NCBI RefSeq assembly: GCF_022340925.1
Contig: NZ_JAJDNA010000100.1
Location: 33,638-97,637 of the forward strand
DNA from: Thiocapsa sp.
Lineage (GTDB): Bacteria; Pseudomonadota; Gammaproteobacteria; Chromatiales; Chromatiaceae
Direction: 5' to 3'
Length of the DNA stretch: 64,000 nucleotides
Positions 1 to 8,334 of the stretch are shown here, piece after piece; the stretch's first letter is position 1, and every line of letters starts with the position of its first letter. The notes beneath the pieces were generated by a model. That model made no database searches. It saw nothing but the letters and a program-made list of their open reading frames with translations, and was not told the DNA's origin. A program made the position numbers and the translations under genes.

Positions 1-1341
1 GTCTAGCCGTAGGACGGCGTCCATGAGCTCGTCGGCATCGGGCTCGGCCAGTCGGGCGCCAATCAGTGCCGAGGTGTGGTCCTCGCAGGCGTAGGCGTCG
101 TTGACCATACGCAGGTACTCGTCATGATCGCGGTCGAAATAGTGCCTGCGGAACCGCTCGAGCGGCGACCCCTCGCGCTCCGCCGCGATGCGCGGATACC
201 AGAAATAGCCCCCGAAGACCTCGTCCGCGCCTTGACCCGACTGCACAACCTTGACCTCCTTCGAGACCTGCTCGGCCAGCAGATAGAAGGCCACGGCGTC
301 CTGGCCGAACATCGGCTCGGTCATCGCATCGATCGCCTCCGGCAACCGCTCCAGGACCCGCGCGTTCGGGACTCGCAACCGCCGATGCCGCGTGCCATAA
401 CGGGCGACGACGAGATCGGAGTACTGGAACTCACTCCCCGCTTCTTCCGGGGTATCTTCAAACCCGACGGAGAAGGTCCGAAGGTCCGCCACCCCCGCCT
501 CGGCAAGGAGTGCAACCAGCAGGCTTGAATCCAGACCGCCGGAGAGGAGCACCCCCACCGGGACGTCTGCCACCTCGCTGCGGATCCTCACCGCATGGCG
601 CAGCGCCTCGTGGATCGCCTCCAGCCACTCCGGCTCGCTCCGCGTCTGCGCCGGGCGTGTCGCCGACAGGCGCCAAAAGGCTGCCTCCGACCGCGCGCCT
701 CGGGCATCGATGCGCAGCCAGTGTCCTGGGGCGAGCTTGCGGATTCCGCGCAAGACGGTGCGCGGCGCCGGGACCACGGCATGCAGGGTGAACAGGTGGT
801 GCAAAGCGACCGGATCGATCGTGGTGTCCACCCCGCCGCATGCCATGAGTGCCTGGGTACTCGACGCGAAACGCAGCGTCGAGCCTTGGTCTGACCAATA
901 GAGCGGCTTGATCCCGAAACGGTCCCGGGCGAGAAAGAGCGCCTGTTGATTGGCGTCCCAGACTGCGAAGGCGAACATCCCGTGCAGATGCGCGCAGCAG
1001 TCGGTACCCCAGGCATGCCAGGCCTTCAGGATCACCTCGCTGTCCCCGTTTGAGAAGAAACGATAACCCCGCTCCTCCAGCTCGCGACGCAGGGCGCGGT
1101 AGTTGTAGATCGTCCCGTTGAAGACCAAGGCGAGTCCCAACTCGGCATCGACCATGGGCTGGTTGGAGCGTACAGAGAGGTCGATGATGGAGAGCCGCCG
1201 GTGTCCGAAGCCGAGCGCCCCGTCGCTGTAGCTTCCGCCATGGTCCGGACCGCGCCGGACCAGCTCGCCCATCATCGCCTGGATCGCCGCCAGGTCGACC
1301 GGCGCCCCGTCGAGCCGCAATTCACCGCAGATGCCGCACAT
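1..1341 (-). CDS. N-acetylglutaminylglutamine amidotransferase (asparagine synthase-like), C-terminus cut by window edge
   Basis: The gene runs off the left edge; 447 codons are visible. It begins MCGICGELRL, so Cys2 is the class II glutaminase nucleophile, and the PPi-loop SGGLDSS lies near residue 267, the layout of AsnB-type synthetases. Blocks such as NGTIYNYR, LHAVVPAPRT, SEFQYSDL and QSGQGADE match the subfamily that amidates the osmolyte peptide N-acetylglutaminylglutamine rather than plain asparagine synthetase. The subfamily is inferred from recalled signatures. Its usual partners, an ATP-grasp synthetase and a peptidase, would lie outside the window, so osmoadaptation is the likely but untested role. 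Confidence 0.82.
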   Translation of the reverse strand, partial: MCGICGELRLDGAPVDLAAIQAMMGELVRRGPDHGGSYSDGALGFGHRRLSIIDLSVRSNQPMVDAELGLALVFNGTIYNYRALRRELEERGYRFFSNGDSEVILKAWHAWGTDCCAHLHGMFAFAVWDANQQALFLARDRFGIKPLYWSDQGSTLRFASSTQALMACGGVDTTIDPVALHHLFTLHAVVPAPRTVLRGIRKLAPGHWLRIDARGARSEAAFWRLSATRPAQTRSEPEWLEAIHEALRHAVRIRSEVADVPVGVLLSGGLDSSLLVALLAEAGVADLRTFSVGFEDTPEEAGSEFQYSDLVVARYGTRHRRLRVPNARVLERLPEAIDAMTEPMFGQDAVAFYLLAEQVSKEVKVVQSGQGADEVFGGYFWYPRIAAEREGSPLERFRRHYFDRDHDEYLRMVNDAYACEDHTSALIGARLAEPDADELMDAVLRLD

Positions 1342-1482
1342 TTGAGCGCTCTCCTACAGGGTCGACCCGGTCGAATGGATGAACTCAAGGGGCCAGACGC
1401 ATCCGCGCGCGCTCAAGCCCTTGAGGATGGTGAAGATCCTTCGCCTGCACTCGGCGTCAGACATGGGGATGGACAGATCGGC

Positions 1483-3033
1483 TCAGGCGTCTGTCGCGGC
1501 CTCCGCTCCCCAGCCACCGCCTCCCGGCGTCTCGATCGTCAGGCGATCCCCTGGCCCCACTCGGACGCTGATTTTTGGGGGGAGATCTCTCTCATTCAAT
1601 GTGTTGCAACCACGCGCGCCCGGGCCGCCGCCTGCCATTCCCCAGGGGTCGAAGCGCCGACGCTCGGTCAGGAGTGTGACGTCGGCCGGCGCGAGGAAGG
1701 TGAGCTCGCGGACCAAGCCATCTCCGCCCCGGCGAACGCCGTCGCCCCCAGACCCCCGGCGCAAAGCGTAGCGCTGCACCCGCACCGGATACCGCGCCTC
1801 CAGGACCTCGATCGGCGTATTGAGCGTGTTGGTCATGTGCGTATGGACGCCGGACCACCCCCCGCCGACGCTGCCCGCACCCATTCCGCCCCCAATGGTC
1901 TCATAGTAGTCCCAGAATGCGCCGCGTTCGGTGCTGCCGAGCGCGAGATTATTCATGCTACCTTGGCTGGCGGCCGGAATCAGGTCGGGGATCGCTCGGC
2001 CGAGCGCGCCCGTGACGACATCCACGACCCGGGTGCTGGTCTCGACATTGCCCGCGGCCACTGCTGCGGGGCGCCGCGCATTGAGCAGGCTGCCGGCAGG
2101 GGCCGCGATGCTGATCGAACGAAAGGTTCCGGCGCAGGCCGGCGTCTGGGGCGGCATCAGGCAGCGAAAGGCATAGAGCACCGCCGCGGCAGCAACGGAG
2201 AGCGGGCAGTTGATGTTGCCCGGCACCTGGTGTGCCGTGCCGGCGAAGTCGACGTGGATCCGCTCTGGTGAAGCCTCGATGGCGACCCGGATGGGGATCG
2301 CCTCGGTCCCCTGACCGTCATCGTCCATGACATCCTCGAAGCGATAGATCCCGGGCGGGATCTGCCGCAGGGCGACACGGGCAAGTCGTTCGCCGTAAGC
2401 GTTGAGATCCTGGATCGCCGCCTCGAAGGCAGACGGGCCGAGGGCCTCGATCAAGCCTCCCAGACGCGATTGTCCGGCCCGATTCGAGCTGATCTGGGCC
2501 AAGAAGTCACCGCGAGCGTCATCCGGATTGCGTGTCGCGTCGAGGATACGCCCCAGTTGGGCCTGGTCGAGGTGGCCCCGGCGGATCAGAAGGCTGGGCG
2601 CAAGCACCAGGCCCTCCTCGTCAAGCGTACGTGAGACCGGCATCGAGCCCGGTGCAATGGCGCCGATGTCGGCATGATGAGCGCGATTGGCCAGAAAGGC
2701 GATCACACGCCCGCCCGCGAAGAGCGGTGCGATGAGGGTGACGTCCGGGAGATGGGTCCCCCCGAGGAATGGGTCGTTGAGCACCACCATGTCGCCTTCG
2801 GCCCATTCGCAGGCGCTCACGATATCCGCCATGGCATAGGCCATGCTGCCCAAATGGACCGGTATGTGCGCCGCCTGGGCGCTGAGATGTCCGCCGCGAT
2901 CGAAGACCGCGCAGGAGAAATCGAGCCGATCGCGGATGTTCGTCGAGAAGGCGGCCCGGCGCAGGACGAGCCCCATCTCCTCACAGACGGCCTGGAGGCG
3001 GCTGGCAAAGAGGCCCAGCTCGATTGCGTTCAT
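1483..3033 (-). CDS. hyuB: Hydantoinase B / oxoprolinase-family protein (HyuB), orphan
   Basis: The 516-residue product carries the HyuB opening ([19 protein letters not shown], then DFSCAVFD), [18 protein letters not shown] and a Gly-rich C-terminus (ETPGGGGWG). The family hydrolyses 5-oxoproline or hydantoins together with an ATP-binding HyuA subunit. No HyuA is next to it: sodB lies upstream on the other strand and the amidotransferase downstream. The ATG at 3033 is chosen because homologues start just before the EEMG block; in-frame starts at 3099 and 3105 would add about 24 unconserved residues. Substrate unknown. Confidence 0.8.
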   Translation of the reverse strand: MNAIELGLFASRLQAVCEEMGLVLRRAAFSTNIRDRLDFSCAVFDRGGHLSAQAAHIPVHLGSMAYAMADIVSACEWAEGDMVVLNDPFLGGTHLPDVTLIAPLFAGGRVIAFLANRAHHADIGAIAPGSMPVSRTLDEEGLVLAPSLLIRRGHLDQAQLGRILDATRNPDDARGDFLAQISSNRAGQSRLGGLIEALGPSAFEAAIQDLNAYGERLARVALRQIPPGIYRFEDVMDDDGQGTEAIPIRVAIEASPERIHVDFAGTAHQVPGNINCPLSVAAAAVLYAFRCLMPPQTPACAGTFRSISIAAPAGSLLNARRPAAVAAGNVETSTRVVDVVTGALGRAIPDLIPAASQGSMNNLALGSTERGAFWDYYETIGGGMGAGSVGGGWSGVHTHMTNTLNTPIEVLEARYPVRVQRYALRRGSGGDGVRRGGDGLVRELTFLAPADVTLLTERRRFDPWGMAGGGPGARGCNTLNERDLPPKISVRVGPGDRLTIETPGGGGWGAEAATDA

Positions 3034-3266
3034 TGCCAAACTCAGCCCCCGGCGCCCGCCGGGCGCCGTCAAAGATCCACTCGTCACGGATCCGCTCATG
3101 GTCAACCGCCGGGTTGGCGTCGCGACTCACCGAAGGCCGCGGCCGCAGGGAAATGTCCCTCACCGCCCCCGATGTTGGCCCGCGATCGGCTTGAGATACC
3201 TGAACGCGGGCCAATCTTGCCCTTTGTGTAGAAGATTCCAGTCCACACCAGATCGGAGGCCTCACG

Positions 3267-3848
<582 letters not shown>

Positions 3849-4406
3849 CCGACCCAGCTCGGTGGCCCGCATTGAAAGGCCGGGACTGGGCGGAGTCTGT
3901 GCGGTGGCTCAGCTCAACGGCGTTCGATCGCGCTCAGGATGCTGCTCCGGCGGAACCCGTACCGCGGGTGGCGCGACGCGCGGGCTGATCTGGTCTGCTG
4001 GGAGCCTGTCGGACTGAGGGGATCGAAGCGAGGGCGTGGGAGAGCGAGGTCCGATTCGACCGGTTGTGAGACGCGCAGCGGGCCTGTGTGACGAGACACC
4101 GGGGGGTATAGGCCGCTCTCCCGCCGGCGCAGTCGATCGGCCTCACGTCCGACAGTCTCCCAGACCGTGGGACGGGCACAAGACGTCACCCGACCTCGGC
4201 CTCGTCGCCCCGCGGCCCACCCCCTTATCATCGACGGTGTCGCACTCCGCCGGCCGGGACGGCTACGGGTGGTTCGGGCCACACCTCTGCGATCAGGCCC
4301 GCCGGCCGCCGGGTTGCAGCCGGCGTCCTGAGTTGCGCCGCCACGGGCTTCGTCATCCGACCGATCGAGACGTGCGCGACCTTATCGACACCTTTTGGAG
4401 GCCGAC
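3849..4406. other. Intergenic region without a convincing gene
   Basis: This 558 bp gap between sodB and the cytochrome b561 gene has open frames in several registers, but none encodes a recognisable motif or has a plausible ribosome binding site. Its main content is the palindromic repeat at 3991-4170. I see no clear U-tailed terminator for sodB. Confidence 0.55.
3991..4170. repeat. Imperfect long palindrome, MITE-like repeat (copy A)
   Basis: The left arm (3991-4055) and the reverse complement of the right arm (4105-4170) align over about 65 bases with small indels. The outer ends share GGTCT, GGGAG and TGTCGGAC, and the inner part shares GATCGA and GGGAGAGCG. About 50 bases separate the arms. 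A related arm appears at 63936-64000, so this looks like a dispersed foldback element of the MITE type or an IS-end derivative. No transposase lies inside. No target-site duplication was established. Confidence 0.6.
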
Positions 4407-4958
4407 ATGGAGATGCTTCGCTACAGCCTGGTCCAGCGCCTGTTGCACTGGCTGATCGTGATCCTGGTGCTGGCTTTGATCGTCATCGGCTCGCTGCTGG
4501 GAAGGCTGGGTTTCGACGGCGTCAAGGACCTGGTGGGGATCGAGATGACCAATCAGCTGTATACCTACCACAAGACATTCGGGATCCTGGTGCTCATCCT
4601 CATGGTGCTGCGCCTGGTCCTGAGACGGGTCCTCGCGTTCCCTGCCTACCAGCCCCCTCTACATTGGTTTCAGCGGGCGGCCAGTCTCACGGTTCACAGT
4701 CTCTTGTATGTCGCGCTGATCCTGATGCCTGTGCTGGGCTGGTTGGCGACCGCCGCCGGAGGCTACCCGGTTCAGTTCTTCGGCGCCACCCTTCCGGGGC
4801 TGATCGGCAAGGACGAAGCCCTCAGCGAGACCTTGTTTCAGTATCACGCGTGGGTCGGCTGGACGATCCTCACGCTGATCGTCGTTCATGTGGCGGCCGC
4901 GGTCTATCACTGGAAGATCAGACGTGACGGTGTCATGCAGCGGATCAGTCTAATCTGA
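4407..4958 (+). CDS. Cytochrome b561 family membrane protein
   Basis: A 183-residue integral membrane protein with four hydrophobic segments, of the prokaryotic b561 type that binds two b hemes and passes electrons between quinol and periplasmic or membrane partners. Visible heme-ligand candidates are His in QRLLHWLIV (near 12), YHKTFG (near 51), FQYHAWVGW and VVHVAAAVYHW in the last helix. The ATG at 4407 is chosen because GGAGG at 4397-4401 sits five bases upstream; a TTG at 4395 is unnecessary. It stands alone, so its redox partner is unknown. Confidence 0.87.
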   Translation: MEMLRYSLVQRLLHWLIVILVLALIVIGSLLGRLGFDGVKDLVGIEMTNQLYTYHKTFGILVLILMVLRLVLRRVLAFPAYQPPLHWFQRAASLTVHSLLYVALILMPVLGWLATAAGGYPVQFFGATLPGLIGKDEALSETLFQYHAWVGWTILTLIVVHVAAAVYHWKIRRDGVMQRISLI

Positions 4959-5050
4959 CGCGCCCTGCACGCTCGGGAGGTCGCTTGACGCTGTGACGGG
5001 GCGGCGCTCCCGGGCAGCCGCGCTGCTCGTTCGGCCCCGTGGTCATCTTC

Positions 5051-5080
5051 TTGTCGGCCGAGCGGCTTTCGCGTTATATT
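5051..5080 (+). promoter_or_regulatory. Candidate sigma-70 promoter ahead of argD
   Basis: TTGTCG at 5051-5056 and TATATT at 5075-5080 are separated by 18 bp. Transcription would begin near 5087, only about 14 bases before the hairpin at 5101, which makes the pair look like a promoter with an attenuated leader. Confidence 0.5.
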
Positions 5081-5100
5081 CACGCACTTCGCCTTTGAGT

Positions 5101-5142
5101 AGAGGCGGTTTCCCTTGTGGAGGAACCGCCTCTTTTGTTTTT
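5101..5142 (+). terminator. Intrinsic terminator / possible attenuator in the argD leader
   Basis: AGAGGCGGTT (5101-5110) pairs perfectly with AACCGCCTCT (5124-5133), with further weaker pairs inside, and is followed by TTTTGTTTTT. This is a textbook rho-independent terminator, but it sits between a good promoter (5051-5080) and the argD start codon 24 bp downstream rather than after a gene. Confidence 0.75.
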
Positions 5143-5166
5143 GAAGACTGGGCGGTGCCTGCCGAC

Positions 5167-6345
5167 ATGAGCGAACCCTTGATGGCCACCTACACGCGCT
5201 TGCCTGTTGCCTTCGCGCGCGGTGAAGGCGTTTGGCTTTGGGATACGGAGGGCCGGCGCTATCTCGATGCCCTCTCGGGGATCGCTGTGTGCGGGCTTGG
5301 TCACGCGCACCCGGCGATCCGCGAAGCGATCTGCGAGCAGGCAGGTCTGCTTGTTCATACCTCGAATCTCTACCGGATTACCGAGCAAGAGCGCCTGGGA
5401 GCCATGCTGACCCAGATGTCCGGAATGGATCGCGTCTTCTTCGCCAACTCGGGGGCGGAAGCCAACGAGGCCGCGATCAAGCTCGCCCGACTCCACGCCC
5501 ATCAGCGCGGCGTGGATAATCCGGCGATCCTGGTCACCGAGAACAGCTTCCATGGCCGCACGCTCGCGACCTTGTCGGCGACCGGGAATCGAAAGGTCCA
5601 AGCGGGATTCGAGCCTCTGGTTCAGGGGTTCGTCCGGGTTCCCTATGATGACGTGGCAGCGATCGAGACAGCGGCCGCCAATCGTCCGAATATCGTCGCG
5701 ATCTTGGTCGAGCCGATCCAGGGCGAAGGCGGCATCCGGATCCCATCCCCGGATTACGGGCGGCGTTTACGTGAGCTCTGCGACCGCCAAGGATGGTTGC
5801 TGATCTGCGATGAGATCCAGACGGGGATGGGGCGCACCGGCCGCCTTTTCGCCCATCAGCACGGTGAATCGGCCCCCGACGTCATGACCCTCGCCAAGGG
5901 TTTGGCGAATGGCGTGCCGATCGGGGCGTGCCTCGCACGAGGTGCCGCGGCTGAGGTCCTGGGTCCTGGCTCCCATGGGTCGACGTTCGGGGGCAACCCG
6001 TTGGCGTGCCGCGCCGCGCGCGCCGTGTTGGAGTCGATTGCCGCCGGCGAGCTGGTCGCCAATGCAGCCGAGCAGGGCGCCTATCTCCTCGCGGGGTTCC
6101 GGGAGGCGTTGGGCGATGTCGCGGGTGTGGTCGAGATCCGTGGGCGTGGTCTGATGCTCGGGATCGAGGTGGATCGCCCCTGCGCCGACCTGGTTGGCCA
6201 GGCACTTGAGGCGGGGCTGCTCATCAGTGTGACGGCAGAGCGGGTCATCCGGCTGTTACCGCCGCTCATTCTGACTCGCCAGGAGGCCGACCATCTGCTT
6301 CAAGGGTTGACTGCCCTGATCACGCGCTATCTGGATCACGACTGA
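5167..6345 (+). CDS. argD: Acetylornithine aminotransferase
   Basis: PLP-dependent class III transaminase that converts N-acetylglutamate semialdehyde to N-acetylornithine in arginine synthesis (and succinyl-diaminopimelate in some species). The 392-residue protein shows NSGAEANEAAIKLAR, SFHGRT, VEPIQGEGG, CDEIQTGMGRTG and the Schiff-base Lys in TLAKGLANGVPIG (near 240), followed by GSHGSTFGGNPLAC. The ATG at 5167 gives the usual length; an in-frame ATG at 5182 is possible, and neither has a strong Shine-Dalgarno. argF follows 18 bp downstream, so the two are probably cotranscribed behind the leader hairpin. Confidence 0.94.
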   Translation: MSEPLMATYTRLPVAFARGEGVWLWDTEGRRYLDALSGIAVCGLGHAHPAIREAICEQAGLLVHTSNLYRITEQERLGAMLTQMSGMDRVFFANSGAEANEAAIKLARLHAHQRGVDNPAILVTENSFHGRTLATLSATGNRKVQAGFEPLVQGFVRVPYDDVAAIETAAANRPNIVAILVEPIQGEGGIRIPSPDYGRRLRELCDRQGWLLICDEIQTGMGRTGRLFAHQHGESAPDVMTLAKGLANGVPIGACLARGAAAEVLGPGSHGSTFGGNPLACRAARAVLESIAAGELVANAAEQGAYLLAGFREALGDVAGVVEIRGRGLMLGIEVDRPCADLVGQALEAGLLISVTAERVIRLLPPLILTRQEADHLLQGLTALITRYLDHD

Positions 6346-6363
6346 GCGTGCCATGCGGGAGAC

Positions 6364-7299
6364 ATGATGCTCATGGGTACCTGTCGATCACGCTGCCGAC
6401 ACTTCCTATCCTTGCTCGATCTGAGCGCCGATGAAGCCCGGGCACTCATTGCGCGTGCGATGGAGCTCAAGCGCATGCTGAGATCCGGCGAGGAATATCG
6501 CCCCTTTCCGGGTCGCACACTGGCGATGATCTTCGACAAGTCGTCGACCCGCACCCGGGTGTCGTTCGAGGCCGGGATGGTCCAGCTGGGCGGCCATGCC
6601 CTGTTTCTGTCACCGCGCGACACCCAGCTGGGCCGCGGCGAGCCGATCGAGGACAGTGCCCGGGTCCTCTCCCGCATGGTCGATGCCGTGATGATCCGGA
6701 CCTTCAGGCAGGAGACGCTCGAGCGTTTCGCTGCGCATTCCGAAGTCCCGGTCATCAATGGTCTGACCGATCGCTTGCACCCCTGCCAGCTGCTCGCCGA
6801 CCTGCAGACCTATCAGGAGCATCGTGGGGACATCCGCGGGCGGCGCGTGACCTGGGTCGGAGACGGAAACAACATGTGCCACTCGTTCATGGAAGCCGCT
6901 CGTCTGTTCGATTTCGAGCTCTCGATCGCCTGTCCGGAGGGCTTCGACCCCAACCCCGACCTCTTCGCCGCCGTCGATGATCGATGCCGCATCGTGCGAG
7001 ACCCGGCGGAGGCGGCCGAGGGGGCCGATCTGGTCGCGACCGACGTCTGGGCGAGCATGGGTCAAGAGGACGAGCAGGCCAGGCGTCAGGCCCTGTTTGC
7101 GCCTTTTCAGGTCAACGATACCGTGATGTCTCGGGCCGCGACCGATGCGCTCTTCATGCATTGTCTGCCGGCACACCGTGGCGAGGAGGTCGCCGCCTCT
7201 GTCATCGACGGTCCTCGGTCCGTGGTCTGGGATCAGGCGGAGAACCGACTGCATGCCCAAAAGGCCTTGCTTGAGCTCCTCCTGCTTCCGATGCCGTGA
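6364..7299 (+). CDS. argF: Ornithine carbamoyltransferase
   Basis: Transfers the carbamoyl group from carbamoyl phosphate to ornithine to make citrulline. The 311-residue protein contains the carbamoyl phosphate loop SSTRTR, the [11 protein letters not shown] block, DVWASMGQE and the ornithine loop [15 protein letters not shown] lies just before the start; ATGs at 6364, 6367 and 6373 are in frame and cannot be separated. The gene lies 18 bp after argD. argG is also in this window, but 28 kb away and on the other strand. Confidence 0.95.
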   Translation: MMLMGTCRSRCRHFLSLLDLSADEARALIARAMELKRMLRSGEEYRPFPGRTLAMIFDKSSTRTRVSFEAGMVQLGGHALFLSPRDTQLGRGEPIEDSARVLSRMVDAVMIRTFRQETLERFAAHSEVPVINGLTDRLHPCQLLADLQTYQEHRGDIRGRRVTWVGDGNNMCHSFMEAARLFDFELSIACPEGFDPNPDLFAAVDDRCRIVRDPAEAAEGADLVATDVWASMGQEDEQARRQALFAPFQVNDTVMSRAATDALFMHCLPAHRGEEVAASVIDGPRSVVWDQAENRLHAQKALLELLLLPMP

Positions 7300-7408
7300 C
7301 ACGCGCCAGGCCCTCGCGAAGATGCCCTTCCGATCGGTCCCCCGCGTGGCCCGGCCAGAACCGCCCCGCGATTCCCGCGCACAAACCATGCGTAGACGAG
7401 GACGAGCC

Positions 7409-8089
7409 GTGAGACGTGCTGTGCTTCTTTCGATCTTTCTCGCGGGCGTCCAGGCTGCCCAGATCCCGGTGCTCCACGCTGCGACGCGTTATGTGACGGA
7501 TGCGCTCGAAGTCACCTTGCGCACGGGTGAGAGCAATCGCTATCGCATCATCCGGATGCTTCCGAGCGGCACACCGCTGGAGGTCTTGAGTGTCAACAAG
7601 GCGACCGACTACGCCCGTGTGCGCACCGAGGACGGGACGGTCGGCTACGTCCTCGAGCGCGAGCTCCAAGACGAGCCAGCGGCACGCGATCGGGTCGTCG
7701 AGCTCGAAAAGCGGCTGAGCGAGCTGCAGGCGGAGCCGGACGCACTCGCCGCGCGGCTTGCCGCCTTACAGGCCGACCAGACCCGCATCAATGCGGAATT
7801 CCAGAATCTGCAGCGCGAGAAGCAGCGGCTGGAGCAAGAGCTGGCGACCATACGCCATGCGTCGGCCAATATCCTCGACATCACCAGCGACCGGGAACGC
7901 CTGCGTATCCAGGTGAGCGAGCTCACGCGGGAGCGAGCCGATCTCGAGCAAGCAAACCAGGATCTCATTAACCAGACCAATCAGCGGTGGTTCATGATCG
8001 GTGCCGGAGTGATCCTCGTCGGTGTCCTGATCGGTCTCGTCCTTCCGCATTTCAGGTTTCGTCGCCGAAGCTCCTGGGGGTCTCTCTGA
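7409..8089 (+). CDS. YgiM-like SH3-domain protein with coiled coil and C-terminal membrane anchor
   Basis: A 226-residue envelope protein: signal sequence (about 1-24, ending HAA), a bacterial SH3-like domain (TRYVTDALEVTLRTGES to GYVLERELQDEP, about 25-85), a long Glu/Gln/Leu-rich coiled coil (about 90-185), then one transmembrane helix (WFMIGAGVILVGVLIGLVL) and a short basic tail. This is the architecture of the YgiM family, whose function is unsettled. GTG at 7409 is preferred because GAGG precedes it by seven bases; ATG at 7388 is an alternative. Confidence 0.78.
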   Translation: MRRAVLLSIFLAGVQAAQIPVLHAATRYVTDALEVTLRTGESNRYRIIRMLPSGTPLEVLSVNKATDYARVRTEDGTVGYVLERELQDEPAARDRVVELEKRLSELQAEPDALAARLAALQADQTRINAEFQNLQREKQRLEQELATIRHASANILDITSDRERLRIQVSELTRERADLEQANQDLINQTNQRWFMIGAGVILVGVLIGLVLPHFRFRRRSSWGSL

Positions 8090-8296
8090 GTCTGCCTACT
8101 TGGCATGGCGGTCGCCGGCTTTCAGGCCTGATTTGGAAGCAGTTTTTCAGCATTTTCGCTCGGTCGCATGATCCGGGCGCGATAGGCTGCGATTCTCAGC
8201 TGGTTGAGAGCGGATGACTGCCCGCACACGGGCCCGTCTGGGTTCGGCGCCTCTGCGCGCCCCTTCTGATCTGGACGATCGTTGCGATGTCGGATA

Positions 8297-8312
8297 CTGT
8301 ATGAATAAACAG
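8297..8312 (+). promoter_or_regulatory. LexA (SOS) box upstream of dnaE2
   Basis: CTGTATGAATAAACAG has the CTGT-N8-ACAG form of the gammaproteobacterial LexA operator, with an A/T-rich centre. It ends 22 bp before the dnaE2 start, so DNA damage induction of dnaE2 is a direct prediction. Confidence 0.85.
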
Positions 8313-8334
8313 TCATTCGCATGCAGGCACTTTC

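Noticed and set aside
1201..2271. 356-codon plus-strand frame over the amidotransferase and hyuB
   Set aside because: Shadow of two real minus-strand genes; no motifs.
4181..4400. Plus frame 4036-4455 (139 codons) as a gene before cytochrome b561
   Set aside because: No motifs or ribosome binding site, runs through the palindromic repeat, and overlaps the b561 start.
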